The notes: generated by a model not told the origin, from the sequence alone. Shown: positions 18,256 through 27,389, counted from the first letter of the stretch. The stretch is DNA of 64,000 nt from Xylanimicrobium pachnodae JCM 13526 = NBRC 107786 (GCA_001592145.1 BCWJ01000004.1:1-64000), one strand, 5' to 3'. Translations and numbers: made by a program.

Positions 18256-19907
18256 GTGAGCCTCCTCAGCTCGGCCAGCCGCACACGCAGGGCCGTCGAT
18301 GCGTCATGGGTCAGGTGCGGGGAGTCCAGCGCCCCCAGCAGCACGTCGAGCTCGGCGTCGACGCATGCCGCCGCCCGATCGGCGAGATCGTCACGCAGCG
18401 ACGCCACCGCCGGGGCGTGCGTCTCGCCGAGCACCCGCGCGAGCAGGCGTGCCGCGTCGGAGGATCCGGCGGCACTCGCCACGAGCAGCGTGCCGAGCCC
18501 GTCCACCCCGAACGCCTTGCTCGCGGCCGCCACTCGACGCGGGTCACCGCCCAACGAGGTCGCGGCCTGTTCTCCCTGCGCAGCCCAGGCGGCCATCGAC
18601 GCCGCGACGCCCTGCTCCCGGGCTATCGCACGTGCTGCGGCGTCGGGGAAGACCGCGGACGCTCCCGGCGGCGAGCCCGGCGCGGTGAGCACCGCGTGCA
18701 GGCGGTCCGCCACCCGCTCGGCGGTGGCGGTCAGGGCGCGGGCTGCGGTGGCCCGCACCTCGTCACGCAGGCCCGTCAGCGCCGCCGCCCGCTTGCGACC
18801 GGCGCGTGCCGTGGAACGCGCCGCGTCCTTGGACACCTTGACGCGGTCGATCTTCGCGGCCGCCGACAGCTCGCGCCAGCGCGCCTCGACCGCAGCCCCG
18901 GTCACCGCCCCGGCCGCCACCCCGCTCCGCGCGAGCTGTAACGCCGCGGCGCGCTCCTTCTCGATCGCCGCACGGATGCGGTGCGCCGCGTCGCCCTGCG
19001 CGTCCACGGCGTCCGCGAGGGAGGTGACCCACGCGGGCAACGCGCTCAGCGCTCCCTTGAGAGTGCGCACGATGACGGCGCGCGACCGGTCCGGTCCGGC
19101 CAGCAGCGACAACCACCGGCGCACCGGGGCGACCGCCGCCTCGTCGAGGAGGCCCTCATGGGGGCCGAGGTCGGGCACCACGAACAGCGGGACATCCGTC
19201 ATGCCGTGCTCGCGCAGCCGCAGCAACAGGTCGCCGCGGATGGTGGTCAGCGTCTCGCGCGGCACCCGGTTGAGCACCATGGCCACCGATGCGCCGCGCT
19301 CCGTGGCACGCGAGAGGGCCTGCCAGGGCAGGGCGTCACCGTAGCGGGCCGCCGTCGTGACGAACAGCCACAGGTCGGCCGCCTCCAGGAGCTGGTGGGC
19401 CGTGGTGCGGTTCTCCTTGAGGAACGAGTCGAGGTCCGGCGCGTCGAGCAGCGCCGTGCCGCGCGGCACGCCGTCGTGGTAGACGACGCGGGAAGCCTCC
19501 GTGGCGGGTCCCTCGTGCACCACGTCGCGGTCCAGCGGGTTGAACGCCAGCACCGGCTCGCGCGTGGTGGGCCGCAGCACCCCGGCCCGGGACACCTCCT
19601 CGCCCAGCAGCGAGTTGTACAGCGTGGACTTGCCCGCCCCGGTGGAACCCGCGACGACGACGATGGCCGGCGAGGACAGCTCGCGCAGGCGCGGCAGGAG
19701 GTGCTCGTCGAGCTGGGCGAGCAGCCGCCCGCGCGACCCCTGCGCCTCCTTGGCCCCGTCGATCGGCAGCGGCAGCCGTACCGCGTCGACGTCGCGGCGC
19801 AGGTCCCGGGCCACGTCGTACACCGTCATGCCCAGCTCGCTCGCGACCGCTGGGTCGGGTCGCCCGGCGACGGGGCGGGCGGCGCTCGGCGCAGAGTCAT
19901 GGGTCAC
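18252..19907 (-). CDS. Dynamin-like GTPase (pair B, first gene)
   Basis: A 551-residue GTPase paralogous to the gene at 11940. P-loop GSTGAGKS is at 87-94, then LRPTTREP, G3 DAPDLDS, and ADLWLFVTTAARYGDALPW. The G4 position reads NRVP instead of NKxD, so guanine specificity may be altered. The rest is helical with no clear transmembrane segment. The GTG start at 19907 (VTHDSAPSA) has AAGGAT about 8 bases upstream. The open frame extends to 19979 but overlaps probable promoter sequence. It is first in a minus-strand run B1-B2-ssb-ettA-A1-A2. Confidence 0.8.
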   Translation of the reverse strand: MTHDSAPSAARPVAGRPDPAVASELGMTVYDVARDLRRDVDAVRLPLPIDGAKEAQGSRGRLLAQLDEHLLPRLRELSSPAIVVVAGSTGAGKSTLYNSLLGEEVSRAGVLRPTTREPVLAFNPLDRDVVHEGPATEASRVVYHDGVPRGTALLDAPDLDSFLKENRTTAHQLLEAADLWLFVTTAARYGDALPWQALSRATERGASVAMVLNRVPRETLTTIRGDLLLRLREHGMTDVPLFVVPDLGPHEGLLDEAAVAPVRRWLSLLAGPDRSRAVIVRTLKGALSALPAWVTSLADAVDAQGDAAHRIRAAIEKERAAALQLARSGVAAGAVTGAAVEARWRELSAAAKIDRVKVSKDAARSTARAGRKRAAALTGLRDEVRATAARALTATAERVADRLHAVLTAPGSPPGASAVFPDAAARAIAREQGVAASMAAWAAQGEQAATSLGGDPRRVAAASKAFGVDGLGTLLVASAAGSSDAARLLARVLGETHAPAVASLRDDLADRAAACVDAELDVLLGALDSPHLTHDASTALRVRLAELRRLT

Positions 19908-20034
19908 GCGCCCATCCTTGCCGGTCTGCGGGTTCGCGCCAAACGCGCGCGCCGACGACGCGTCCACTGCTCGGCGCACCGTCGGTGCACAGCCCGGCGG
20001 CCCTCACGTCGCATGGGCTAGATTTGGCGGCGCT

Positions 20035-20108
20035 GCCTCCGTAGCTCAGCTGGATAGAGCGGATCACTTCTAATGATCGGGTCGCGGGTTCGAATCCTGC
20101 CGGAGGCA
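20035..20108 (+). tRNA. tRNA-Arg (anticodon TCT)
   Basis: Full cloverleaf with acceptor GCCTCCG/CGGAGGC, D arm GCTC...GAGC, anticodon stem GATCA/TGATC with loop CTTCTAA (anticodon TCT), and T arm GCGGG TTCGAAT CCTGC. A TAGATT element lies 11-16 bases upstream. Confidence 0.95.
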
Positions 20109-20328
20109 CCCAGACTCTCACGCGGGATGAGCAACGCCGCTCGGCTCGCCGCCCGCAACCACTGACCGCCTCCCCGCGAGGACGAGGTCGTCGGCGGAAA
20201 AAACCTCGTGCCCGCACCGTTCGCGTTGCCAGACTGAGGAACGCACCGCGGTGACGCACCGCCGGCACCGGCCGGCGGCGGAGGGGACCTGGCCCGTCCC
20301 ACACGCTCCACGTCACGAAGGACAACCC

Positions 20329-20574
20329 ATGTCACCCCCACTGACCCTCGACGTCGCACGCGCCGTCGAGCCACCCACCATCTCCCTGGCGGCGGTCCGC
20401 GACCGGCGGGCGCTCCGGCTGGCACGCCTGCTCACCCGCCGCCTGGACCGCGTGCGTCGCACCCAGGCGCGGCGCGTCGACGCCGCGCTCACGGCACGCC
20501 GCACGGCAGCGCAGCGGGAGGCGTTGGACCGCATCGCCATCCTGACCGCCTTCACGCAGTGCGGCCTGCGATGA
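20329..20574 (+). CDS. Small Arg-rich hypothetical protein
   Basis: An 81-residue protein with about a quarter arginine and alternating Ala/Leu/Arg, probably helical and nucleic-acid binding by composition only. No family is recognised. The ATG at 20329 has GAAGGA 7 bases upstream, which decides the start over longer open frame. The stop lies in the first unit of an 18-base tandem repeat. It stands alone between tRNA-Arg and orn. The 220 bases upstream hold a weak ACGAGGT/ACCTCGT hairpin near 20190. Confidence 0.6.
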   Translation: MSPPLTLDVARAVEPPTISLAAVRDRRALRLARLLTRRLDRVRRTQARRVDAALTARRTAAQREALDRIAILTAFTQCGLR

Positions 20575-20625
20575 CTGGGCGGCCTGCGATGACTGGGCGG
20601 CCTGCGATGACTGGGCGGCCTGCGA
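20561..20625 (+). repeat. 18-base tandem repeat (3.6 copies)
   Basis: The unit GCGGCCTGCGATGACTGG is repeated three times exactly and then 11 bases of a fourth. Each unit contains the same in-frame TGA, so the small upstream protein ends in the first copy whatever the copy number. Confidence 0.9.
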
Positions 20626-20701
20626 CGACGACGCGCTCTGTGCGGACGGCGCGGCGGCGCAGGTTCCCGGCGCCGCCGCGCCCGGCGCTTACGCTGACCC
20701 C

Positions 20702-21340
20702 GTGAGCATTCCCACCGCCAACGACCGCATCGTCTGGATCGACTGCGAGATGACCGGCCTCGACACGGGCGCCGACGCGCTGATCGAGGTCGCCGCCGTC
20801 GTCACCGACTCCGAGCTGACCGTCCTGGGCGACGGCGTGGACGTGGTGATCTCCCCTCCTCCCGCCGCCCTGGAACAGATGGGCGACTTCGTGCGCGACA
20901 TGCACACGTCGTCGGGACTGATCGACGAGCTGGCGGCAGGCGTCACGCTGGCCGAGGCCGAGGCGCAGGTGCTCGCCTACATCAGGGCGTGGGTGCCCGA
21001 GGCCGGCAAGGCCCCGCTGGCCGGCAACTCGGTGGGCACGGACAAGGCGTTCCTGGAGCGGGACATGCCCGGCCTGGTGGGCCACCTGCACTACCGGATC
21101 ATCGACGTCAGCTCGATCAAGGAGCTGTCCCGCCGCTGGTACCCGCGCATCTACTTCAACTCCCCCAAGAAGGAGGGCGGGCACCGCGCGCTCGCCGACA
21201 TCCTGGAGTCGATCGACGAGCTGCGGTACTACCGCGACGCGATGCTCGTGCCGCAGCCCGGACCCGACTCCGCGACGGCGCGCGCCGCCGCGGCGCGCAT
21301 CAAGGAGACGTCCGTCGCACTGCGGCCCGCGGCTGACTGA
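20702..21340 (+). CDS. orn: Oligoribonuclease (DEDDh 3'-5' exonuclease)
   Basis: Degrades RNA dinucleotides and very short oligonucleotides, including pGpG from c-di-GMP turnover. A 212-residue protein. Asp14 and Glu16 lie in [10 protein letters not shown], the third acidic residue in [15 protein letters not shown], and the final His/Asp in [18 protein letters not shown], completing DEDDh. [18 protein letters not shown] is the standard Orn signature. The GTG start gives the usual N-terminus. It is followed by tRNA-His, as in many actinobacteria. Confidence 0.97.
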   Translation: MSIPTANDRIVWIDCEMTGLDTGADALIEVAAVVTDSELTVLGDGVDVVISPPPAALEQMGDFVRDMHTSSGLIDELAAGVTLAEAEAQVLAYIRAWVPEAGKAPLAGNSVGTDKAFLERDMPGLVGHLHYRIIDVSSIKELSRRWYPRIYFNSPKKEGGHRALADILESIDELRYYRDAMLVPQPGPDSATARAAAARIKETSVALRPAAD

Positions 21341-21396
21341 GCGCACCCGCACGTCGGGTATGCTTTCGGTCGGCCCGTTGCTCCGCGGCGGGCCAT

Positions 21397-21473
21397 GGTG
21401 GCTATAGCTCAGTTGGCAGAGCGCCTGGTTGTGGTCCAGGAGGTCGCCGGTTCAAGCCCGGTTAGCCACCCCA
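21397..21473 (+). tRNA. tRNA-His (anticodon GTG)
   Basis: Acceptor GTGGCTA/TAGCCAC, anticodon stem CCTGG/CCAGG with loop TTGTGGT. The extra 5' G at 21397 can pair with the C at 21470, as required for tRNA-His. CCA is encoded at 21471-21473. A TATGCT element lies about 33 bases upstream. Confidence 0.95.
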
Positions 21474-21477
21474 CGAA

Positions 21478-21511
21478 CGAAGGCCCCGCACCGGACGGTG
21501 CGGGGCCTTCG
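21478..21511. terminator. Terminator after tRNA-His
   Basis: A 15-16-base stem (CGAAGGCCCCGCACCG and complement) with a very small loop. It lies between tRNA-His and the convergent GH31 gene and can serve both. Confidence 0.9.
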
Positions 21512-21530
21512 GCGTGTGCCCGCCTGCCGC

Positions 21531-23975
21531 TCAGGACCGGTCGGCGGTGAACGTCAGCGTGAAGCCCGTCGCGCCGCACGGCACCGTGATGCGCTGCGCG
21601 TCGGTCTCGACCGGTTCCCCGTCGAGCGTCGCGTCCCGGGGTGTCGCCCCGTGCACGACGACGACGAACCGCTCGCGCGCGAACCCCTCGAACCCGGAAC
21701 CGGTGGTGCGCGCCTCGCAGGTGACGAGATCGCCGGCCCGGGTCACGGTGAACGTCGTGCGGACGCGCGCTCCGTCGTCGGCGGCGAAGGTCAGCCCGTC
21801 GTCCTCCTGAAGCTCGCTGACGTGGGCCCCGTCGTCGTCGGGCACGAACAGGTGCAGCTCCAGGCTCGCGGGAGCGAGCCCGGCCGTGCTGGCGGGTGCG
21901 GACTCCAGCATCGGGACCACCGCACCGGCGCGGGCGAACACCGGGATGACGTCGAGCGGCGCCTGCGCCGTGACGTGGCGCGGCCCGCGGATCGTGGTGC
22001 CGGTGTGCCAGTCGTACCAGGTGCCGGCGGGCAGGTAGACGGTGCGCGCGGTGGCGCCGGCGTCGCAGACCGGTGCCACCAGCAGGTCGGCGCCGAGCAG
22101 GTACTGGTCGTCGATCCCGGCCACGGCGGGGTCGTACTGGTGGTCGAACGCGAGGGGCCGCTGCACGGGTGCGCCCGTCTCGGCCGCCGTCACGAACGCC
22201 GTGTAGAGGTACGGCAGGAGCCGGTAGCGCAGGGTGATGGCGTCGCGCGCGATCGCGAGGACCGCGTCGCCGAACGACCACGGGTACTGGTCGCGGGTGT
22301 GGATCACGGAGTGGTTGCGGAAGAACGGGGTCAGCGCCCCGTACTGGATCCAGCGTGCGAACAGCTCCGCGGTGGTGTCCTGCGCGAAGCCGCCGACGTC
22401 GGCGCCCACGAACGGCTGCCCGGACAGCCCGAACCCGCAGGCCATGGCCACCGACATCCGCAGGTGGTCCCAGCGGGCCATGTTGTCACCCATCCAGTGC
22501 GCGGCGTAGCGCTGGATGCCCGCCGACCCGGCCCGGGAGAGCACGAAGGTGCGCAGGTCGGGCATGGCGGCGCGCAGGCCGTCTGTGGTGCCCATCGCCA
22601 TGAGCATCGCGTACTGGTTGTGGAACCGTTCGTGGCTCGCCTTTCCGCCGTCGAACCGCATGCGCTCGGGCGCGATGACGCCCGTGGCGGGCTCGTTCAT
22701 GTCGTTCCAGATGCCGGCCAGGCCGGACGCGACGTGCGCGGCGTTGCGCTCACCCCACCACGCGCGGGCCTCGGCGGTGGCGAAGTCGGGAAACGCGGTG
22801 TTGCCCGGCCAGACCTGGCCGATGTACGTGTCGCCGCCCTCCGTGGTGCACAGCACGCCGCGGGCCACCGCGTCGTCGTACACCTCGTACCCCGGCTCGG
22901 CCTTGATCCCCGGGTCGATGATCGTGATGGTGCGGAACCCCTGCTCCGCGAGGCGGGCGAGCATCCCCTCCGGGTCGGGGAACAGGTCCCGGTCCCACGT
23001 GAAGACGCGGTAGCCGTCCATGTACTCGATGTCGAGCCACAGGGTGTCGCAGGGGACGGCCGACTCGCGCAGGCGCCGCGCCAGGGCTTCGACGTCGTCC
23101 TGGCTGTAGCTCTTCCAGCGGCACTGGTGGTAGCCGAGCGACCAGAGCGGCGGCAGCGCCATCCGCCCCGTGAGCCAGGTGTAACCCTGAAGGATCTGCG
23201 GGATGTCCGGGCCGGCGAAGACGTACTCGGTGTACTGGCCGCCGTCGAAGCTCACCGTGTAGTGGTCGCGCGGCGTGAAGTCGTAGTGGCCGCGGTAGCC
23301 GTTGTCGACGAACGACCCGCTGGCCGCCCCGGTGCGCGGGTCCTGGTGGTAGTGGAACGGGATCGACACGTAGTAGGGGTCGAACTCGGCGCTCGTGGCG
23401 TCCGAGCGCGGGTCGCTCGTCGCCTTGTCGGCGACGAACTCGCCCGTGGCGGTCGGGTTGAGCACGTCCACGTTCCACAGGGTGTAGCTGCGCCCGCGCC
23501 GGTTGCCCGGACCGGTCTTCTCCCCCAGCCCGTAGACGACGTCGTCGGGCGCCGCCCGGCGCGCGACCGTGAACGCGTCGTTGAGGGTGGCGTACGTGGC
23601 CGGGACGCCGTCCACGTCCGCGGTGCTCCACACCGCGGACCCGTCCGTGCGGGTCACGTCGATCCGGAAGGGGTCCAGCCCCACCCGCACCGTCATCGCG
23701 GCGGTGCTGACGCTCGCCGCGTCCTCGTGCACGACGACGTCGACCGCGACGTCGGGCAGCACCAGGTCGTCGCGGACGGCGAACGTGGGCCGTTCGTCGA
23801 AGACTCCCCCGCGGCTGATCGCGAGGCGGACGACGTCGTCGCGGACGGCCTCCACCCGCAGGTACTCCGGGCGGTGGCCCCCGCGCAGGGTCGCCGTCAG
23901 GCCACGCTCGGTGGGCTCGACGGCGTCGGCCCGGGGGAAGGTGACGGCGGAGGTGGGCGAGTTCAGCAAGGTCAC
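21531..23975 (-). CDS. GH31 alpha-glucosidase/alpha-xylosidase family hydrolase
   Basis: An 814-residue cytosolic glycoside hydrolase with no signal peptide. The catalytic nucleophile is Asp425 in GIWNDMNEP and the acid/base is Asp526 in GADVGGF. The N-terminal GH31 beta domain (VYGLGEKTGPGNRRG, LWNVD) and C-terminal beta domains are complete. The motif set fits alpha-glucosidase better than alpha-xylosidase, but substrate cannot be fixed. It may share substrates with MalQ. The GTG start at 23975 gives MTLLNSPTS. Confidence 0.93.
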   Translation of the reverse strand: MTLLNSPTSAVTFPRADAVEPTERGLTATLRGGHRPEYLRVEAVRDDVVRLAISRGGVFDERPTFAVRDDLVLPDVAVDVVVHEDAASVSTAAMTVRVGLDPFRIDVTRTDGSAVWSTADVDGVPATYATLNDAFTVARRAAPDDVVYGLGEKTGPGNRRGRSYTLWNVDVLNPTATGEFVADKATSDPRSDATSAEFDPYYVSIPFHYHQDPRTGAASGSFVDNGYRGHYDFTPRDHYTVSFDGGQYTEYVFAGPDIPQILQGYTWLTGRMALPPLWSLGYHQCRWKSYSQDDVEALARRLRESAVPCDTLWLDIEYMDGYRVFTWDRDLFPDPEGMLARLAEQGFRTITIIDPGIKAEPGYEVYDDAVARGVLCTTEGGDTYIGQVWPGNTAFPDFATAEARAWWGERNAAHVASGLAGIWNDMNEPATGVIAPERMRFDGGKASHERFHNQYAMLMAMGTTDGLRAAMPDLRTFVLSRAGSAGIQRYAAHWMGDNMARWDHLRMSVAMACGFGLSGQPFVGADVGGFAQDTTAELFARWIQYGALTPFFRNHSVIHTRDQYPWSFGDAVLAIARDAITLRYRLLPYLYTAFVTAAETGAPVQRPLAFDHQYDPAVAGIDDQYLLGADLLVAPVCDAGATARTVYLPAGTWYDWHTGTTIRGPRHVTAQAPLDVIPVFARAGAVVPMLESAPASTAGLAPASLELHLFVPDDDGAHVSELQEDDGLTFAADDGARVRTTFTVTRAGDLVTCEARTTGSGFEGFARERFVVVVHGATPRDATLDGEPVETDAQRITVPCGATGFTLTFTADRS

Positions 23976-24060
23976 CCGGTCAGGGTTCCACGGGCCCGCC
24001 CGATCGGCTCGCGGACGCCGGGAACGGCTCGTACTGATCGGCGCGAGGTCGCCCTCCGCG

Positions 24061-24969
24061 TCAGAGGCGCGTGACGATCGCGTCGGCGAACCGCTCGAGG
24101 GTCGGGTTGTCCCCGGCGTAGTGCATCCACAGGCTCGGCTCGGTCAGCTCCAGCTCGATGACGAGCGGCCCGTCCTCGCCGGTGACCAGGTCGACGCGCG
24201 CGTACAGCAGCGGGCCGTCCAGGCCCAGGGTCTGCCCCGCCACCTCGAGCGCGCATTCCGCCACGGCCCGCTGCTCGGACGTCGCCTCGACCGCGGACAT
24301 CTCCTCCTTGAGGTAGAGCCCCAGACCCTTGGTGGGCTGCGACGGGCCGGTCAGCAGTGCGTTCTTGCGGGCCGCATGCTGGAAGACGCCGTCCACATAC
24401 GTCAGGCAGGTCTCGCCCGCCGAGTCCACGGAGGTGACGTACGGCTGGATCATGACCCAGCGCTTCGAGTCGAGCAGCTCCATGGTGTGCTTGATGGCGA
24501 GCGCCCGGGACTGCGCGCTGATCGGGATGTACCGCCCGGTGTCCTTGGCGCCGGCGGACACCACGGGCTTGACCACGAAGTCGCCGAACGCCGGCATGCG
24601 CGTGTGCACGGCGCGCTTGGAGAAGTGCCGGGCCGGGTCGAGCCACACCGTGGGGATGACGGGCACGTGAGCCTCTTCGAGCGCGTGCAGGTACTGCTTG
24701 TCCGTGTTCCACTCCAGCACGTCTGCCGGGTTCGCGAGGCGCGGCACCTTCCGCGCCCACTGGAGGTACTCGTCGTGCCGGGTCGCGTAGTCCCACGTGG
24801 AGCGCACCACGACCAGGTCGTAGGCGGCCCAGTCGACGGCCGGGTCGTCCCACACGGCGGGCTCCGCGGTCACGCCGCGTGCCGCGAGCGCCGGGATCAG
24901 CGGCTTGTCGTCCTTGTCCAGCGCGGGCAGGTCGGAGCAGGTGGCGAGGGCAACGCGCTTCGTGGTCAC
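24061..24969 (-). CDS. ATP-grasp domain ligase of unknown substrate
   Basis: A 302-residue ATP-grasp protein related to the glutathione-synthetase/RimK superfamily, forming a carboxylate-amine bond through an acyl phosphate. Visible elements are RSTWDYATRHDEYLQW in the N-terminal domain, DFVVKPVVSAGAKDTGRY in the ATP-binding domain, and a Mg-binding ending ARVDLVTGEDGPLVIELELTEPSL. This RxTWDY...ELELxEPSL type also includes peptide and cyclic-dipeptide makers, so substrate is open. Its GTG start overlaps by 4 bases the stop of the upstream osmoprotectant ABC ATPase, suggesting linked expression. Confidence 0.82.
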   Translation of the reverse strand: MTTKRVALATCSDLPALDKDDKPLIPALAARGVTAEPAVWDDPAVDWAAYDLVVVRSTWDYATRHDEYLQWARKVPRLANPADVLEWNTDKQYLHALEEAHVPVIPTVWLDPARHFSKRAVHTRMPAFGDFVVKPVVSAGAKDTGRYIPISAQSRALAIKHTMELLDSKRWVMIQPYVTSVDSAGETCLTYVDGVFQHAARKNALLTGPSQPTKGLGLYLKEEMSAVEATSEQRAVAECALEVAGQTLGLDGPLLYARVDLVTGEDGPLVIELELTEPSLWMHYAGDNPTLERFADAIVTRL

Positions 24970-25886
24970 CCGCCGAGCCTATCGGCCGCCCGCAGGGCAG
25001 CCAGCGCATCTCGTGCGGCGAGCACCGTCGCGCCGGGACCGGTGTCGGCAGCGGCGTCATCGGCGTCGGCGCCGTCGGGGTCATCACGGACGACGACGAC
25101 GGCGGGGCCGCCCGACGGACTGACCATGCGCAGCGCGGCGCCGTCGCCCACGAAGTCGCGGACGCGGGCGGTGGCCGGGCGGGCGAGCACCGTGAGCGGG
25201 TCGGCGACCTGTTCCAGGTGGCCGCCGCGGGACAGGACGGCGATGCGGTCGCCGAGCCGCACCGCCTCGTCGAGGTCGTGCGTGACGAGCACGACGGTGG
25301 AGCCGACGTCGCCGAGGATCGCGGCGACCTCGGCCTGCAGGTGGCGGCGGAACTCGGGATCCACGGCGCCGAAGGGCTCGTCGAGCAGCAGCACCGCCGG
25401 GTCGGTGGCCAGGGCGCGGGCGACGCCGACGCGCTGACGTTCCCCGCCCGAGAGCTGGTGCGGGTAGCGGCGCCCGTACGTGCCCGCGGGCAGGCCCACG
25501 AGGTCGAGCACGTCGGCCACGCGCGCGCGGGTGCGCGCCCGGTCCCAGCCCAGCAGCCGGGGCACGGTGGCCACGTTGGCCTCGACGGTGCGGTGCGGCA
25601 GCAGGCCCACGTCCTGGATGACGTACCCGATGCCACGCCGCAGCGTGACGGGGTCCAGCCCGGCGGTGTCGACGTCGTCGAGGAGCACGCGCCCCCCGCT
25701 CGGCTCGATGAGCCGGTTGATCATGCGCAGCGTGGTCGACTTGCCGCAGCCCGACGGCCCCACCAGGGCCAGCACCTCGCCGGGCTCGACGACGAGCGAC
25801 AGGTCGTCGACGGCGACGGTCTGCCCCCCGCGGGGCCCGGCGGGGTACACCTTGCGGAGACGGTCGAGCTCGATGCGTGCGGACAC
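24966..25886 (-). CDS. Osmoprotectant ABC transporter ATP-binding protein (OpuBA/ProV-like)
   Basis: A 306-residue ATPase energising uptake of betaine- or choline-type solutes. Walker A GPSGCGKST, Q-loop VIQDVGLLPHRTV, signature LSGGERQRVGVARAL, Walker B LLLDEPFGAVDP. A ~50-residue tail follows the nucleotide domain but no CBS pair is visible, unlike classic OpuAA. GTG 25886 is preceded by GTTGGAGGGGT. It is divergent from its two permease genes and binding protein, and coupled downstream to an ATP-grasp gene. Confidence 0.92.
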   Translation of the reverse strand: MSARIELDRLRKVYPAGPRGGQTVAVDDLSLVVEPGEVLALVGPSGCGKSTTLRMINRLIEPSGGRVLLDDVDTAGLDPVTLRRGIGYVIQDVGLLPHRTVEANVATVPRLLGWDRARTRARVADVLDLVGLPAGTYGRRYPHQLSGGERQRVGVARALATDPAVLLLDEPFGAVDPEFRRHLQAEVAAILGDVGSTVVLVTHDLDEAVRLGDRIAVLSRGGHLEQVADPLTVLARPATARVRDFVGDGAALRMVSPSGGPAVVVVRDDPDGADADDAAADTGPGATVLAARDALAALRAADRLGG

Positions 25887-25911
25887 CCCTCCAACGTAGG
25901 GCACCGGTACC

Positions 25912-26577
25912 GTGGCCGACATGCCCGGGAACCCGTGGTTCGACTGGTCGTGGGTCACGGCCAACGCCGAGGTGCTCACGCTGCGCACCTGGCAGCACCT
26001 GCTCCTCACCCTCGAGGCCGTGGCGATCGCCGCCGCGATCGCGGTGCCGCTCGCGCTGCTCGTGGTCCGACGGCGACGCCTCGCCGCGGGGATCGTCGGG
26101 GTCGCGGCGGTGGCGTACACGGTGCCGTCGCTGGCGCTCTTCGCGATCCTGGCGCCCGTGCTGGGGATCGGGCGCACCCCCGTGCTGGTGGGCCTGGTCG
26201 TGTACGCGCTGCTGGTGCTGCTGCGCCAGACCCTCGCGGGCCTCCAGTCGGTGGACCCCGCCGTGCTCGACGCCGCCCGGGGCGTCGGGTACGGCCCCGC
26301 GCAGGTCACCGTGCTGGTCCGGCTGCCCGCCGCGCTGCCCGCCGTCGTCTCCGGGCTACGCCTGGCCACCGTCTCGACCGTCGCCCTGACCACCGTGGGC
26401 GTCATCGTCGGCTACGGCGGGCTGGGACAGCTCATGTTCGAAGGGTTCCGCAACAACTTCCACCGCGCGGAGATCAGCGCCGCGACCCTCGCCTGCCTGC
26501 TCCTGGCGTTCGTGCTCGACGCCGCACTGTGGGCCACCGGGCGCGCCCTGACCCCCTGGGCACGGAGGCGCGCGTGA
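25912..26577 (+). CDS. Osmoprotectant ABC transporter permease 1
   Basis: A 221-residue inner-membrane permease with about five helices and the ProW/OpuBB pattern (YTVPSLALFAILAPVLGIGR, the EAA-like LLRQTLAGLQSVDPAVLDAARGVGYG, and VGYGGLGQLMFEGFRNNF). The start may be GTG 25912 or ATG 25921, with no decisive ribosome site. The promoter region shared with the divergent ATPase gene is only ~25 bases, so at least one of the two is probably leaderless. It overlaps the second permease by GTGA. Confidence 0.92.
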   Translation: MADMPGNPWFDWSWVTANAEVLTLRTWQHLLLTLEAVAIAAAIAVPLALLVVRRRRLAAGIVGVAAVAYTVPSLALFAILAPVLGIGRTPVLVGLVVYALLVLLRQTLAGLQSVDPAVLDAARGVGYGPAQVTVLVRLPAALPAVVSGLRLATVSTVALTTVGVIVGYGGLGQLMFEGFRNNFHRAEISAATLACLLLAFVLDAALWATGRALTPWARRRA

Positions 26578-27242
26578 ACGACGTCGTCGGCGACGCGCTG
26601 CGCTACCTCAACGACCCGCTCGTGTGGACCCGCCCGGGCGGGCTGCTCGACCTGACCGGGCAACACCTGCTCATGACGCTCGCGGCCGTGGCCGGGGCCG
26701 CCGCGGTCGCGCTGCCGCTGGGCGCCTGGCTGGGGCACGCGGGACGCGGGTCCGGGCTGCTCGTCGCGATCTCCAACACGTCGCGCGCCCTGCCCACGCT
26801 CGCGATCATCCTGCTGCTCGCCACCGCGGGGCTGTTCGGCAACACCGCGACCGTCATCGCGGCCGGCGTGTTCGCCGCACCCCTGCTGCTCGCGGGCGCC
26901 CACGACGGCGTACGGAGCGCCGACCCCGCCGCACGCGACGCCGCCCGCGGGCTGGGCTTCACCCCGGCGGCCGTGCTGTGGCGCGTCGAGGTGCCGCTCG
27001 CCGTGCCGCTCGTCGCCGCCGGCGTGCGCACCGCCGTCGTCCAGGTGGTGGCGACCATCCCGCTCGCGGCGCTCGCGGGCGGCGGCGGCCTGGGGCAGGT
27101 GATCTCGCTCGGCATGGGCACACAGCGCTACGGGCAGGTGCTCGCCGGGGGACTGCTCGTCGCGGCGCTGTGCCTGCTCGTCGACGGGGTGCTGGCGATC
27201 GGCCAGCGAGCCGCGACGCCGCGCGCACTGCGCGCCGGGTGA
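26574..27242 (+). CDS. Osmoprotectant ABC transporter permease 2
   Basis: A 222-residue second permease, paired with the one before through a GTGA overlap. It has about five helices, the coupling segment GAHDGVRSADPAARDAARGLGF, and GGGGLGQVISLGMGTQRYGQ. Two distinct permeases with one ATPase are typical of the OpuC/YehZYXW class. The stop codon falls in the first copy of a 23-base tandem repeat. Confidence 0.93.
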   Translation: MNDVVGDALRYLNDPLVWTRPGGLLDLTGQHLLMTLAAVAGAAAVALPLGAWLGHAGRGSGLLVAISNTSRALPTLAIILLLATAGLFGNTATVIAAGVFAAPLLLAGAHDGVRSADPAARDAARGLGFTPAAVLWRVEVPLAVPLVAAGVRTAVVQVVATIPLAALAGGGGLGQVISLGMGTQRYGQVLAGGLLVAALCLLVDGVLAIGQRAATPRALRAG

Positions 27243-27290
27243 CACGCGCACTGCGCGCCGGATGACACGCGCGCTGCGCGCCGGGTGAGT
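27222..27290 (+). repeat. 23-base tandem repeat (3 copies) at the permease stop
   Basis: Three adjacent 23-base units of the form CGCGCACTGCGCGCCGGGTG plus ACA, with one or a few changes in the second and third. Each holds a GCGC-rich self-complementary core and a TGA. It separates permease 2 from the binding-protein gene. Confidence 0.88.
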
Positions 27291-27389
27291 GCACCGTGTG
27301 ACCAGCGCCGCCGGGCACGCGGCCTTGCCCGTGTCGGTGGGGTGGGGTCAAATGGCATGGATCGACCGCCCCAGCCCCTGGAGAGCACG

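Noticed and set aside
16162-19344. A 1060-codon plus-strand frame over ssb and GTPase pair B
   Set aside because: Ser/Arg/Pro-rich translation without domains; the minus strand carries clear GTPase and OB-fold motifs.
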